Positions 51,224-59,668 of a DNA stretch of 64,000 bases are shown piece after piece. The notes under the pieces were generated by a model. It did no database searches, was not told the origin of the DNA, and saw only the letters and a program-made list of their open reading frames with translations. The stretch is taken from contig NZ_CP064936.1 of the NCBI RefSeq assembly GCF_016117655.1, forward strand, positions 1,860,001 to 1,924,000. Reading direction: 5' to 3'. Positions within the stretch are counted from its first letter, which is position 1, and every line of letters starts with the position of its first letter. The stretch is from Treponema peruense (GTDB lineage: Bacteria > Spirochaetota > Spirochaetia > Treponematales > Treponemataceae). A program made the position numbers and the translations under genes.

Positions 51224-52247
51224 TTTTCACCTCCGAAATTCCGGCCATCTGCATAGCCTGAATGGAACTTATATTCAGTCGAAGACTTTCCGACGCCATA
51301 CGGATATTGTCAAGTTCATTTCTCTTTATGATAAACCAGCAGACAAGTGGACATTCTGTAAACGGATGCCTGTGAAAAAGACGCCTCGCCCGCTCCAGAT
51401 AAACATGTTTGTATGCATTGGAAATCCATCTTGCATCCACAGTCCAAACAACACCTTCTTCATGCGGGTTCAAAAGTTCTGCATACTTCCAGTTTTTCCA
51501 TGATTCCCAGTCGTCTGTATCCTTGTCTATAATTTCTAATGCAGAAAGAACAAGCGGGTCGTTTTCTGACTTTTCATCAGTTGAATAAATAAGATTGTCA
51601 AGAATTTCTTCCCTTGACATATCGTAATAAAGCTTAAGACGCAAAGCCCAGAGTGCATTGTTCATATTAAGCTTGTCACCGATAAGATTTTTCAAGTCAC
51701 TTCTGCATTCAGAGTCAATATGCCTGAGGGAATTCCACAAAGACTGCGTATACTGGCAGTCAAGTTTGTAATCAAGATTTTTCTGCTCCGAAAGTTCGGG
51801 AACAGTATTATACCACTCAAGCGGCCCGCCGCAGGTAATTGCAGCAAGATCAGGCCATTTTGAATAGTCAATCAGGTTGAACGGAGCAATTGACTGGTAA
51901 GACGGAATTTTCTTTTCTTTAAGACAGAGCGCGGCAGCAAATTCCTTTAAATTGTCGTAGTCATAAAAACTGAGCAGGGAAAGAAGAACGGGGGACGGCT
52001 TTGAATAATTCTGAAGAAGACTTTTGAAGTCGCTTATAAACTTGTCTGCGGCTTGTTTTTCAAGAGCCTTGGCAAAAAGTGTTTCCGGAACAGCCGGAAT
52101 TTCCTTTTTAAAAAGAAGAGTCCACAATTCCTGCAGGGACTTTGCCGAAAACAGGCGTTCAGAACGTGCACCTACAAAAGACCTGGCCAGCATTCCGCTC
52201 GCCTTTGCGTAAACATAAGAATCAGCGGCAGACTTATCCATTGCCAT
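51216..52247 (-). CDS. V-type ATP synthase subunit C (AC39-like)
   Basis: 343 residues, mostly helical. It connects the rotor shaft to the membrane ring. SYVYAKASGMLARSFVGARSERLF at the N-terminus and NALWALRLKLYYDMSREEIL plus FTECPLVCWFIIKRNELDNIRM near the C-terminus fit the V0 AC39/subunit C family. It lies 9 bp after the small subunit G gene and overlaps vatI by 8 bp. Confidence 0.85.
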   Translation of the reverse strand: MAMDKSAADSYVYAKASGMLARSFVGARSERLFSAKSLQELWTLLFKKEIPAVPETLFAKALEKQAADKFISDFKSLLQNYSKPSPVLLSLLSFYDYDNLKEFAAALCLKEKKIPSYQSIAPFNLIDYSKWPDLAAITCGGPLEWYNTVPELSEQKNLDYKLDCQYTQSLWNSLRHIDSECRSDLKNLIGDKLNMNNALWALRLKLYYDMSREEILDNLIYSTDEKSENDPLVLSALEIIDKDTDDWESWKNWKYAELLNPHEEGVVWTVDARWISNAYKHVYLERARRLFHRHPFTECPLVCWFIIKRNELDNIRMASESLRLNISSIQAMQMAGISEVKNG

Positions 52248-52256
52248 AAGCAGCCC

Positions 52257-52562
52257 TTAGGAAAACAGAATCGAATCCATAAAGGAATCGAATGCTTTTG
52301 TATCTTTTTTTGATGATAAAAGAGAATTTTTATAATCTTCCATAGATTTGGCATGTTCCGAATCTATGCGGGTCTTTTCAGAAGTCTCGGAAACTTCAAT
52401 TCCAGAAACAACAGACTTGTATCTTTCTGCAAATTTGGACTCGGCAAGTGCGCGGGCCTCTGCAATTTTTCTGTCTGCTTCTTTCTGTGCATCGAGCAAA
52501 GTAATAGAGGCTTCATGCTCCACGTCCAGAAGATGCTGTATTACATCAACTTCTGCAGCCAT
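52257..52562 (-). CDS. V-type ATP synthase subunit G/H (small stalk subunit)
   Basis: 101 residues from ATG 52562 with AGGGAGGT upstream. Almost entirely helical and charged (HLLDVEHEASITLLDAQKEADRKIAEARALAESKF), typical of the small peripheral-stalk partner of subunit E. Family assignment rests on composition, length and position at the head of the V-ATPase genes, so the name is less certain than the others. Confidence 0.75.
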   Translation of the reverse strand: MAAEVDVIQHLLDVEHEASITLLDAQKEADRKIAEARALAESKFAERYKSVVSGIEVSETSEKTRIDSEHAKSMEDYKNSLLSSKKDTKAFDSFMDSILFS

Positions 52563-52612
52563 CTTATACCTCCCTGATTCCGGTAAATGAACTACCGCAG
52601 CCAAACTAATGT

Positions 52613-53071
52613 TCAGCTTTTATCAAACCCACAAAGAAAATCATAAACATCCTGCGCGGATTTTTTCTCTTCGATATTTTTTGAAAATTCAGGATTCTGC
52701 AGGGCTGAAGCCAAATCCTTAAGGACTTTAAGATGAAGATCATCTTCGTTTTCGCCGCACAAAACCATAAAAACAAGATGCACGGGAGAACCGTCAAGCG
52801 ATTCATAGTCAATTCCAGAACGGCTTATTCCCAAAGCACCTATACACCCTTTTACAGACGCACATGTACCGTGGGGAACCGCAATTCCGTGCATGATTCC
52901 CGTACTCATTTTTGACTCTCTTTCATGAAGAGCAGAAAGAACCTTATTTCTGTCCAGACCAGGATTTGCAGACACAAGAGCCTGAGTCATTTCCTCAAAC
53001 AGTTCGTCCTTATCCTCACTTTCCAAATTGAGTAAAATGCACTCTTTAGAAAAAATCCGGGACAAAATCAT
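52613..53071 (-). CDS. PTS EIIA-like (PtsN, fructose/nitrogen-type) regulator
   Basis: 152 residues forming one EIIA-Fru-like domain. The phosphorylated His is in HGIAVPHGTC (about residue 66). ALGISRSGIDYESLDGSPVHLVFMVLCGEN is the rest of the family core. PtsN proteins usually regulate rather than transport. It sits between secG (12 bp) and the V-ATPase genes (gap 50 bp to the subunit G start), so it is probably cotranscribed with them, and a link between phosphotransfer status and ion pumping is an inference. Confidence 0.87.
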   Translation of the reverse strand: MILSRIFSKECILLNLESEDKDELFEEMTQALVSANPGLDRNKVLSALHERESKMSTGIMHGIAVPHGTCASVKGCIGALGISRSGIDYESLDGSPVHLVFMVLCGENEDDLHLKVLKDLASALQNPEFSKNIEEKKSAQDVYDFLCGFDKS

Positions 53072-53083
53072 TATGCTCTCCGA

Positions 53084-53467
53084 TTATTCGGTCTTTTTGG
53101 CAGAAGGATCACTGATTGTCTGCTGTGGAACTTCATTTTCGAGTTCCTGATCAATCCAGTTTGAATCTGAAGAAGAAGCTGTTTCTTCTGCACCCTGAAC
53201 CTGAACAGCGGCATCATCAAGACTTGCCCTTGCAGGAGCCTTATTCAGAAGAGAGAGAGAGAATGCAACAATAAAGAAAAGGGCAACAAAAACGCCCGTC
53301 GTCTTTGTAAGCACACTGGCTGAATGCGCACCGAACGCAGCACTCTGTCCGCCGCCGAACGCACTTCCCATACCGTTGTTATCTTCGTTCTGCACGAGTA
53401 CAAGCAATACCAGTAATACACAAATAATAACAAATGCCACAAGCAGGATTGTTCTTACAACACCCAT
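53084..53467 (-). CDS. secG: Preprotein translocase subunit SecG
   Basis: 127 residues. Two transmembrane helices (about 5-27 and 55-75) with the conserved cytoplasmic loop QNEDNNGMGSAFGGGQSAAFG between them are typical of SecG. The acidic Ser/Glu-rich C-terminal tail (about 80-127) is longer than usual. It is the first gene of the unit, with a consensus promoter and an SD (CTGGAG). Confidence 0.93.
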   Translation of the reverse strand: MGVVRTILLVAFVIICVLLVLLVLVQNEDNNGMGSAFGGGQSAAFGAHSASVLTKTTGVFVALFFIVAFSLSLLNKAPARASLDDAAVQVQGAEETASSSDSNWIDQELENEVPQQTISDPSAKKTE

Positions 53468-53518
53468 TTTTTTACTCCAGAGTCCGTACTATTACGGAAA
53501 AATCATTTTGTACATTCC

Positions 53519-53547
53519 ATAATACCGTAATATCATGTTATAGTCAA
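53519..53547 (-). promoter_or_regulatory. Promoter of the secG - V-ATPase unit
   Basis: Minus-strand TTGACT (53547-53542), 17 bp, TATTAT (53524-53519), about 50 bp before secG. No other promoter of similar quality or internal terminator was noticed between here and usp, about 9.5 kb downstream. Confidence 0.7.
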
Positions 53548-53605
53548 TTAATGCAACCTCTAAAAAACACACTAAGGCTGCCTCACTTTTTTGGACCCTG
53601 TATTT

Positions 53606-55702
53606 TTATTTTCCCTTGTATTTGAGGACAATGACGGTAAGGTCGTCTCTGAGCGGAACAGCCTCTGTAAAGCAACCGAAAATGTCCAGTACGTATTCCA
53701 GGACTTTTTTGGAAGAAGAAGCGGGTGCGTTTCCGAAGATATGCTGCAGTCTTTCTACACCAAGTTCATCACCGGCCAGATTGCGGCTTTCTACAAGACA
53801 GTCAGTATATAGAAGAAAATATGTATCTTTTTCTACATGATATTCTATTGTTTTACAGCCCGAAGGAAGAAGTCCGTCCATTCCCAAAAACATTCCCCTG
53901 AAGGCGCCGTCTGTTCCGCCAAGAACAGAAACTTCACTTTTTGAAGATTTGTCTGTTGTTTTTACAAGAACATCAGTATGTCCGCAGTTGACATATTCCA
54001 CCTGGTTATCTTTTACCCTCAAAAAAAGTCCCGTCAGGTAGTTTTCGACCATTCCCTTCTCTTTTGTAAGCATTTCATTAAAGCGGCGGGCTACTGTTTC
54101 CAAAGGTTCTTTTCTTCCCTGCATAAAGGTTCTTTCGGCAATATATTTTGAAAGAATTCCAACCAGTCCTGATGCAACACCGTGGCCTGACACATCAAAA
54201 AGACCTGTTCCCACAAAGTCCCCGTTTTTGTTGTAATAAAAATCGTAGACATCGCCCGAAACAGAAGACATCGGGCGAAAGTAAAATGCACAGTCCCATT
54301 CGTCAGTTGAAGGTGCCTTTGACGGATAAAAACTTTTCTGAACAGTTTCGGCCATGCGCATGTCCCTTTCGTGAACAATCTGCTGTTCCTGCAGAAGGCG
54401 GTTTTTTCGGCTTATTTCGCGTGTACGCTCGGTTACTTCGACAGAAACAATGCTGTCCAGAAGTTCCTTGATGGTAACTATTCCAAGGTAAATTCCGTTT
54501 TCGCTTATTACAATCGGGTCATAAATGCTTTTTTCACTTCTTGACATAGCCTTGTTTGCGGCAATTTCTACGGCTTCAGAAGAATCAAGTGTAATAAAAT
54601 CGCGGATCATTATATCTTTTACAAGTTTTCTTGAATTGAGCCCAAACCCGTACTGGCCTCCAAGAAGGTCCGAAAGAAACGCCCTGGGCATAATTCCAAG
54701 AATGCGACGGTCTACATCCACAACAGTTGCTATGGTGCAGTTGTCGTTTGTATGGAACAGGCTCATCAAATCCGTAACAGGCATGTCTGAAAAAACAGTA
54801 ATTCCCGGTGCTGCAAGTTCGCCTATTTTGCGTCCACTTACCAAAGACGGGTCTGTTGCCCCCTGAAGTTCCTTTGCAACCTGAATATTTGAGGCTTTTT
54901 TCTTGCTTCCGACGGCTTTTTTTGCTTCGGCCGCTGATTTTCCGCGAAGGACTGCAAGATTTTTCTGGTATGCAATAATGCGTGAATATGCTGCAGGAGA
55001 CACTTTCTGCGGTGCAAGCGACACTTCCGCAATAAAGTCACCCTGGGCAAAACGCACGCCCAAAGTAAGAAGAGTGTCCAGTTCCTGAGAAGTTTCTACA
55101 CCTACAGCCGTAAGTCCTATTCCCGAGTCTGACGAAAATGAAACAAGGCTTTTTATCATGGACTGACGTATGGGATTTGTTTCTATTCCCCTGATTATAT
55201 CCTTGTCGAGCTTAATGTAGTCGGGGTTAAGCGAACATATTGATTCCAGCCCGGAATATGCACGCCCTACATTGTCAAGTGCCACCTTGAATCCGTGCTG
55301 GCGGTAAAGCATCATTATATCGGAAAGAATTTTTTCTTTTTCTGACTGAAGGCCTTCTGTTAGTTCAAGGACAATATTTCTGGGATCAATTCTGTACCGT
55401 TCAAAAAGTCCCTTTGTGTAATCCTGATGCGAACCGGAACATTCTTCGGCACACGGATAAACGTTTATGAAAATGCGCCTGTGTATTCCCATCATGGCAG
55501 CTGTTTTGAGAATTGCCTTGCGGCAGAGTTTCTCGAGGTCCCAAATTTTGTTCCTGTCATCGAGTTCTTTGAAAATCCCGGAAACACATTCCCCGTCAAT
55601 CCGCGTAAATGCTTCATAACCCAAAATATCTCCATTTTCCAGCGATACTATAGGCTGAAAAACCGCTTCCACTGAACGTCTGTTTATTTCATCAAAATCC
55701 AT
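53606..55702 (-). CDS. EAL - CBS - PP2C (SpoIIE-type) signalling protein
   Basis: 698 residues from ATG 55702. An EAL-like domain (about 5-245) begins VFQPIVSLENGDILGYEAFTR and keeps NVYP, LELTEG and KLDKD. The catalytic DDFG reads DNVG, the AEGVE loop reads AVGVE and QGY is QGD, so cleavage of c-di-GMP is doubtful. Two CBS domains (about 280-420) follow, then a coiled linker and a C-terminal PP2C/SpoIIE phosphatase (about 455-698) with metal motifs SGDVYDFY, DVSGHGVAS and RDDLTVIVLK intact. It probably dephosphorylates an anti-sigma antagonist or similar target under control of c-di-GMP and adenine nucleotides. TATTCT lies six bases before ATG. Confidence 0.85.
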   Translation of the reverse strand: MDFDEINRRSVEAVFQPIVSLENGDILGYEAFTRIDGECVSGIFKELDDRNKIWDLEKLCRKAILKTAAMMGIHRRIFINVYPCAEECSGSHQDYTKGLFERYRIDPRNIVLELTEGLQSEKEKILSDIMMLYRQHGFKVALDNVGRAYSGLESICSLNPDYIKLDKDIIRGIETNPIRQSMIKSLVSFSSDSGIGLTAVGVETSQELDTLLTLGVRFAQGDFIAEVSLAPQKVSPAAYSRIIAYQKNLAVLRGKSAAEAKKAVGSKKKASNIQVAKELQGATDPSLVSGRKIGELAAPGITVFSDMPVTDLMSLFHTNDNCTIATVVDVDRRILGIMPRAFLSDLLGGQYGFGLNSRKLVKDIMIRDFITLDSSEAVEIAANKAMSRSEKSIYDPIVISENGIYLGIVTIKELLDSIVSVEVTERTREISRKNRLLQEQQIVHERDMRMAETVQKSFYPSKAPSTDEWDCAFYFRPMSSVSGDVYDFYYNKNGDFVGTGLFDVSGHGVASGLVGILSKYIAERTFMQGRKEPLETVARRFNEMLTKEKGMVENYLTGLFLRVKDNQVEYVNCGHTDVLVKTTDKSSKSEVSVLGGTDGAFRGMFLGMDGLLPSGCKTIEYHVEKDTYFLLYTDCLVESRNLAGDELGVERLQHIFGNAPASSSKKVLEYVLDIFGCFTEAVPLRDDLTVIVLKYKGK

Positions 55703-55736
55703 GCAAGCAGAATAAGACCGCAAAATTAAATGACTA
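55703..55736 (-). promoter_or_regulatory. Promoter of the EAL-CBS-PP2C gene, predicted leaderless
   Basis: Minus-strand TAGTCA (55736-55731), 16 bp, TATTCT (55714-55709), six bases (GCTTGC), ATG 55702. No Shine-Dalgarno sequence is present. The -35 box matches 4 of 6 consensus bases. Confidence 0.5.
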
Positions 55737-55763
55737 TTAATTCTTTATAAAACGAATATGAAT

Positions 55764-55807
55764 AAAAAAAGGCCGGGTGACCGTTTTTTCAAACAAATCA
55801 CCCAGCC
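55764..55807 (-). terminator. Terminator of the pgk-tpiA unit
   Basis: Minus-strand GGCTGGGTGA (55807-55798) pairs with TCACCCGGCC (55780-55771), one G-T wobble, followed by T7 (55770-55764). Confidence 0.85.
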
Positions 55808-55837
55808 CTTGTATTGCCAAAAATCTATGTATTCAGA

Positions 55838-56587
55838 TTAGAACTCACAGATTGGAGCAAATGTATCTGCCTTAAGAGAAGCTCCTCCGATAAGACCGCC
55901 GTCAATGTCCGGCTGTGCAAGGAGATCCTTTGCATTTGAAGCCTTCATTGAACCGCCGTACTGGATGATTGTCTCGTCGGCAACTTTCTGGTTGTAAAGT
56001 TTTGCAATATACTCACGGCAGAACTTATGGATAGCTTCTGCATCTTCAGGAGTTGCAGTCTTTCCTGTTCCGATTGCCCAAACAGGTTCGTAAGCGATTG
56101 TAACATGAGCCATCTGTTCTGCAGAAACACCTGCAAGGTCGGCAGAAAGCTGGAATGCACATACAGTTTCTGCGTTTCCGGCTTCACGGTCAGCAAGAAG
56201 TTCACCAATGCAGAGAACTACATCAAGACCTTCTGAAAGACAGCGGCGGACTTTTTTGTTGATAAGTTCATCGCTTTCTCCAATCTCGTGGCGGCGCTCT
56301 GAGTGTCCTATAATTACAGTCTGAACTCCCACATCCTTGAGCATTTCTGTTGAAACTTCACCGGTGTGTGCTCCGTTTGCTGTAGCGGCTACGTCCTGTG
56401 CACCAAGAATAATATTGCTTCCCTTGATTACCTGTGAAACAGCGTCAAGATAAACAAACGGAACACCGATCATGTACTTGCCTTTCTTGTCCTTAAGAAC
56501 TGCAACCAAATCCTGTGCAAGCTTTACGGCTTCTGCCCTGCTTGTATTCATCTTCCAGTTTCCGGCGATATAATGTGTGCGTGCCAT
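55838..56587 (-). CDS. tpiA: Triosephosphate isomerase
   Basis: 249 residues. It interconverts dihydroxyacetone phosphate and glyceraldehyde-3-phosphate. Active-site residues are in place: GNWKMN (Lys), GHSERR (His, about 95), AYEPVWAIGTGKTATPEDA with the catalytic Glu (about 165) and the flexible lid, and YGGSMKASNA and DGGLIGGASL binding the phosphate. It starts 20 bp after pgk on the same strand. Confidence 0.97.
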   Translation of the reverse strand: MARTHYIAGNWKMNTSRAEAVKLAQDLVAVLKDKKGKYMIGVPFVYLDAVSQVIKGSNIILGAQDVAATANGAHTGEVSTEMLKDVGVQTVIIGHSERRHEIGESDELINKKVRRCLSEGLDVVLCIGELLADREAGNAETVCAFQLSADLAGVSAEQMAHVTIAYEPVWAIGTGKTATPEDAEAIHKFCREYIAKLYNQKVADETIIQYGGSMKASNAKDLLAQPDIDGGLIGGASLKADTFAPICEF

Positions 56588-56607
56588 TCAACTTACCTCT
56601 GTATAAA

Positions 56608-57879
56608 TTATTTTGTCGCAAGAATAGCGATTCCCGGGAGAGTCTTTCCTTCAAGGAACTCAAGGGATGCTCCACCGCCTGTAGAAACATGGCTCATCTT
56701 GTCTGCAAGGTGGAACTTGTTTACAGCAGCAACAGAATCACCGCCGCCTACAACAGTCATTGCTCCGTTACCTGTAGCTTCTGCTACAAGGCGGGCTACA
56801 GTTTCTGTCCCCTTTGCAAAAGCGTCGAATTCAAATACTCCGACAGGTCCGTTCCATACGATGGACTTTGCTGTTGAAATTACTTTCTTGTACTCTTCGA
56901 TTGTCTTTGGACCGACATCCATTGCCATAAGGTTGTCAGGAATGCATACTCCGTCAACGGCAACAGGTGTTGCATCAGGGCTGAATTCTGCAGCTGCAAC
57001 ATGGTCTACAGGAAGAAGTATCTTTACACCCTTTACCTGTGCATCTGCAAGAAGTTTCTTTGCTGTGTCGATAAAATCATCTTCAACAAGAGACTTTCCT
57101 ACACTGTGTCCCTGTGCCTTAAGGAATGTATATGCCATTCCGCCGCCGATAACAAGAGCAGAAGCATTCTTAAGAAGGCTCTCAAGAACTGCAATCTTTG
57201 AAGAAACTTTTGCTCCACCGATAATTGCTACCTGTGGCTTTGGCGGGTTGTGAAGCATAGGCTCAAGGTACTTTACTTCTTTTTCCATAAGGAATCCGCC
57301 GACGGGCTCTGTCTTCATAAACTTTGCGATAGAAGCTGTTGAAGCATGGTCGCGGTGTGCTGTTCCGAATGCGTCATTAACAAAAATGTCACCGTATGTG
57401 GCAAGTTCCTGTGCCATCTTGTCGCGCTCAGCAGCATCCTTTGATGTTTCTTCCTTGTGGAAGCGTGTGTTTTCGAGCATCATTACTCCGCCTTCAGGAA
57501 GAGCGTCTACTGCTGCCTTCTGTCCGAGAGCGTCTGCTGCAAATACAACCTTCTGCCCGAGCTTTGATTCAAGGTAAGCTGCAACAGGAGCCATGCGGTT
57601 CTTTCCGTTGATAAACTTTTCCTTATCTGCTTCTGTAAAAGTCTTTCCTGCTTTTTCTGCCTTTTCTGCGGCTTTCTTAACGTCCTTTGCCGGGTCTCCG
57701 AGGTGGCTCATAAGAACCAGGCTTCTTGGTCCCTGCTCAAGAATATACTTGATTGTGGGCAGTGCGGCCATGATGCGGGTATCATCCTGAACAACCCCGT
57801 CTTTCATTGGAACGTTGAAATCAACACGCATAATAATGCGTTTACCCTTAAGATCCACGTCTTTTACAGTCTTAATCAT
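56608..57879 (-). CDS. pgk: Phosphoglycerate kinase
   Basis: 423 residues from ATG 57879 with GGAGGAA upstream. It makes ATP from 1,3-bisphosphoglycerate. [11 protein letters not shown] with the substrate arginine, [35 protein letters not shown] (about 220), [18 protein letters not shown] and [12 protein letters not shown] are the family signatures. A small insertion of about 20 residues after LGDPAKD is common in bacterial PGKs. First gene of the pgk-tpiA unit. The promoter carries the 57950-57972 dyad over its -35. Confidence 0.97.
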   Translation of the reverse strand: MIKTVKDVDLKGKRIIMRVDFNVPMKDGVVQDDTRIMAALPTIKYILEQGPRSLVLMSHLGDPAKDVKKAAEKAEKAGKTFTEADKEKFINGKNRMAPVAAYLESKLGQKVVFAADALGQKAAVDALPEGGVMMLENTRFHKEETSKDAAERDKMAQELATYGDIFVNDAFGTAHRDHASTASIAKFMKTEPVGGFLMEKEVKYLEPMLHNPPKPQVAIIGGAKVSSKIAVLESLLKNASALVIGGGMAYTFLKAQGHSVGKSLVEDDFIDTAKKLLADAQVKGVKILLPVDHVAAAEFSPDATPVAVDGVCIPDNLMAMDVGPKTIEEYKKVISTAKSIVWNGPVGVFEFDAFAKGTETVARLVAEATGNGAMTVVGGGDSVAAVNKFHLADKMSHVSTGGGASLEFLEGKTLPGIAILATK

Positions 57880-57923
57880 AAAAAATTCCTCCAAATGGAA
57901 AATTTACCAAAGTTAACATTCCA

Positions 57924-57952
57924 ATAATATACATTTTTTTCCATAAAATCAA
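57924..57952 (-). promoter_or_regulatory. pgk promoter
   Basis: Minus-strand TTGATT (57952-57947), 17 bp, TATTAT (57929-57924). The -35 overlaps one end of the dyad 57950-57972. Confidence 0.7.
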
Positions 57953-57972
57953 TCACACTTTTAATGTGATTG
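57950..57972. promoter_or_regulatory. 23-bp dyad spanning two divergent -35 boxes
   Basis: CAATCACA (57950-57957), 7 bp, TGTGATTG (57965-57972): a perfect 8-bp inverted repeat. Its left end overlaps the pgk -35 and its right end overlaps the ychF -35 (57970-57975). The half sites are in the opposite order to the CRP consensus. It is a candidate operator for simultaneous control of both promoters. Confidence 0.6.
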
Positions 57973-57998
57973 TACTTTTCAGAAAAAAGGTGTATATT
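57970..57998 (+). promoter_or_regulatory. ychF promoter
   Basis: TTGTAC (57970-57975), 17 bp, TATATT (57993-57998), 85 bp before ATG 58083, where AGGAAG is the ribosome-binding site. Confidence 0.65.
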
Positions 57999-58082
57999 CG
58001 ACCCTGTTGTAAATGTTCCGTTGCTTTTTAAGCTGACCCATTGCACATAGTTTTGAAAAAACATTTATAGGAAGAAAAGATC

Positions 58083-59213
58083 ATGAAACTCACTTGCGGA
58101 ATTGTAGGACTTCCAAACGTTGGAAAGTCAACTATCTTCAGCGCACTTACAAAAGCTCCGGCTTCTGCAGAAAACTATCCGTTCTGTACCATTGACCCCA
58201 ACATGGGTGTCGTAGACCTTCCCGATGAGCGTCTGGACTTCATGGCAAGCGTTTTTCAGCCAAAGAAGAAAATTCCTGCAAGCGTAGACTTTGTTGATAT
58301 TGCCGGTCTTATTAAAGGTGCAAGCAAGGGTGAAGGTCTCGGAAACCAGTTTCTTGCAAACATCCGCGAAACTACTGTTATTGCCCATGTAGTAAGATGT
58401 TTTGACGACCCCGATATTCAGCACGTACGCGAAGATGCAAAAACAGACGCACCTATTGATCCCGAAAGTGATATTCTTACAATAGATTTTGAACTTGCCC
58501 AGGCAGATCTTGATACAATTACAAAGCGCCAGGAAAAAATTACAAAACAGATCCGCGCTCTTGGAAAAGAAGAAGAAAAAAGACTTGCACCTTATACAAG
58601 CGCAGTTGCAAAAATAAAGCCTCTTCTTATGGACGGAAAATGCGCAAGAATGGCCGACCTGAGCGACGAAGAAAAGGCAGCTGTTTACGATCTGCATCTT
58701 CTTACAATTAAACCGCAGCTTTTTGTCTGCAACATTGACGAAGACACAATTGCTTCGGGAACAAACAAATATGTAGAAACCGTAAAGAAAATTGCAGATG
58801 AGCAGAAGTCAGAAGTAATTGTTATCTGCGGAAAATTCGAAGCAGACCTTTCTGAAATCACCGATGAAAATGACCGCAAGGAATTTATGGATGCCGTAGG
58901 ACTCAAAGAAAGCGGACTTACAGTTCTTGCACGCCACGTATACCACCTTATGGGACTCAGAACATTCTTTACAGGCGGAGCAGATGAATGCAGGGCATGG
59001 ACAATCCACGCAGGAGACAAAGCACCTCAGGCAGCAGGTGTAATTCACACTGACTTTGAAAAAGGATTCATCAAGGCAGAAGCATACACTGTAGATGATC
59101 TTCGAAAATACGGTTCTGAAGCAAAAATAAAGGAAGCCGGAAAATACAGACAGGAAGGAAAAGAATACGTTGTTCAGGACGGCGACGTACTTTTCTTTAA
59201 GTTCAACGTATAA
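58083..59213 (+). CDS. ychF: Ribosome-associated GTPase/ATPase YchF
   Basis: 376 residues, Obg family. G1 GLPNVGKSTIFSALT (about residue 8), G2/G3 region NPFCTIDPN-like (NYPFCTIDPNMG) and DIAGLIKGASKGEGLGNQFL, a coiled-coil insertion (about 130-200) and a C-terminal TGS domain with VIHTDFEKGFIKAEAYTVDDL. YchF binds ATP more readily than GTP and associates with the ribosome. It is followed after 21 bp by arfB, so a translation-related pair is likely. Divergent from pgk. Confidence 0.96.
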   Translation: MKLTCGIVGLPNVGKSTIFSALTKAPASAENYPFCTIDPNMGVVDLPDERLDFMASVFQPKKKIPASVDFVDIAGLIKGASKGEGLGNQFLANIRETTVIAHVVRCFDDPDIQHVREDAKTDAPIDPESDILTIDFELAQADLDTITKRQEKITKQIRALGKEEEKRLAPYTSAVAKIKPLLMDGKCARMADLSDEEKAAVYDLHLLTIKPQLFVCNIDEDTIASGTNKYVETVKKIADEQKSEVIVICGKFEADLSEITDENDRKEFMDAVGLKESGLTVLARHVYHLMGLRTFFTGGADECRAWTIHAGDKAPQAAGVIHTDFEKGFIKAEAYTVDDLRKYGSEAKIKEAGKYRQEGKEYVVQDGDVLFFKFNV

Positions 59214-59234
59214 TGCAGGACTGAACGGGCAAAG

Positions 59235-59648
59235 ATGAACAGGGCTGAACTTCACGAATCTATAGAAAGAAACATTAAGTTCTCATTTGCCCGTAGCGGT
59301 GGAAAAGGCGGACAGAACGTAAACAAAGTAAATACAAAAGTTCACGCCGTAATGCCGTTCTGCAGGATAAAAGGTCTTTCACAAGAAGAACTTTCTGCCG
59401 CACGCCGCAAACTGGATGCCGTCATTAATTCAGAAGATGAAATATGCATAAATGTTGATGACGAGCGTTACCAGGATGTAAACAGAAAAATTGCAGCAGA
59501 GCGTATTGAAAGCAGGATTATTCAGGCTGCACACATTGCCGTTGCACGCAAAAAGACAAAGCCCACGAAGGCTTCAAAAGAAAAGCGCCTTAACCAGAAA
59601 AAACTGCGTTCCGAGCTTAAAAACTCCAGGCGCAGAATTATTTTCTGA
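59235..59648 (+). CDS. arfB: Peptidyl-tRNA hydrolase ArfB-like (RF-1 domain)
   Basis: 137 residues. ArfB (YaeJ) rescues stalled ribosomes by hydrolysing peptidyl-tRNA. The catalytic GGQ is in SFARSGGKGGQNVNKVNTKV (about residue 28). The C-terminal tail is strongly basic (RKKTKPTKASKEKRLNQKKLRSELKNSRRR), as needed to enter the empty mRNA channel. It shares a unit with ychF. Family assignment is firm; rescue function is taken from the family. Confidence 0.92.
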   Translation: MNRAELHESIERNIKFSFARSGGKGGQNVNKVNTKVHAVMPFCRIKGLSQEELSAARRKLDAVINSEDEICINVDDERYQDVNRKIAAERIESRIIQAAHIAVARKKTKPTKASKEKRLNQKKLRSELKNSRRRIIF

Positions 59649-59668
59649 CAGGCGCCCTTTACCGGAGT

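Noticed and set aside
57950-57972. CRP/FNR-type site
   Set aside because: Half sites are TCACA...TGTGA with a 7-bp spacer, the opposite order from TGTGA-N6-TCACA, so it is kept only as an unnamed dyad.
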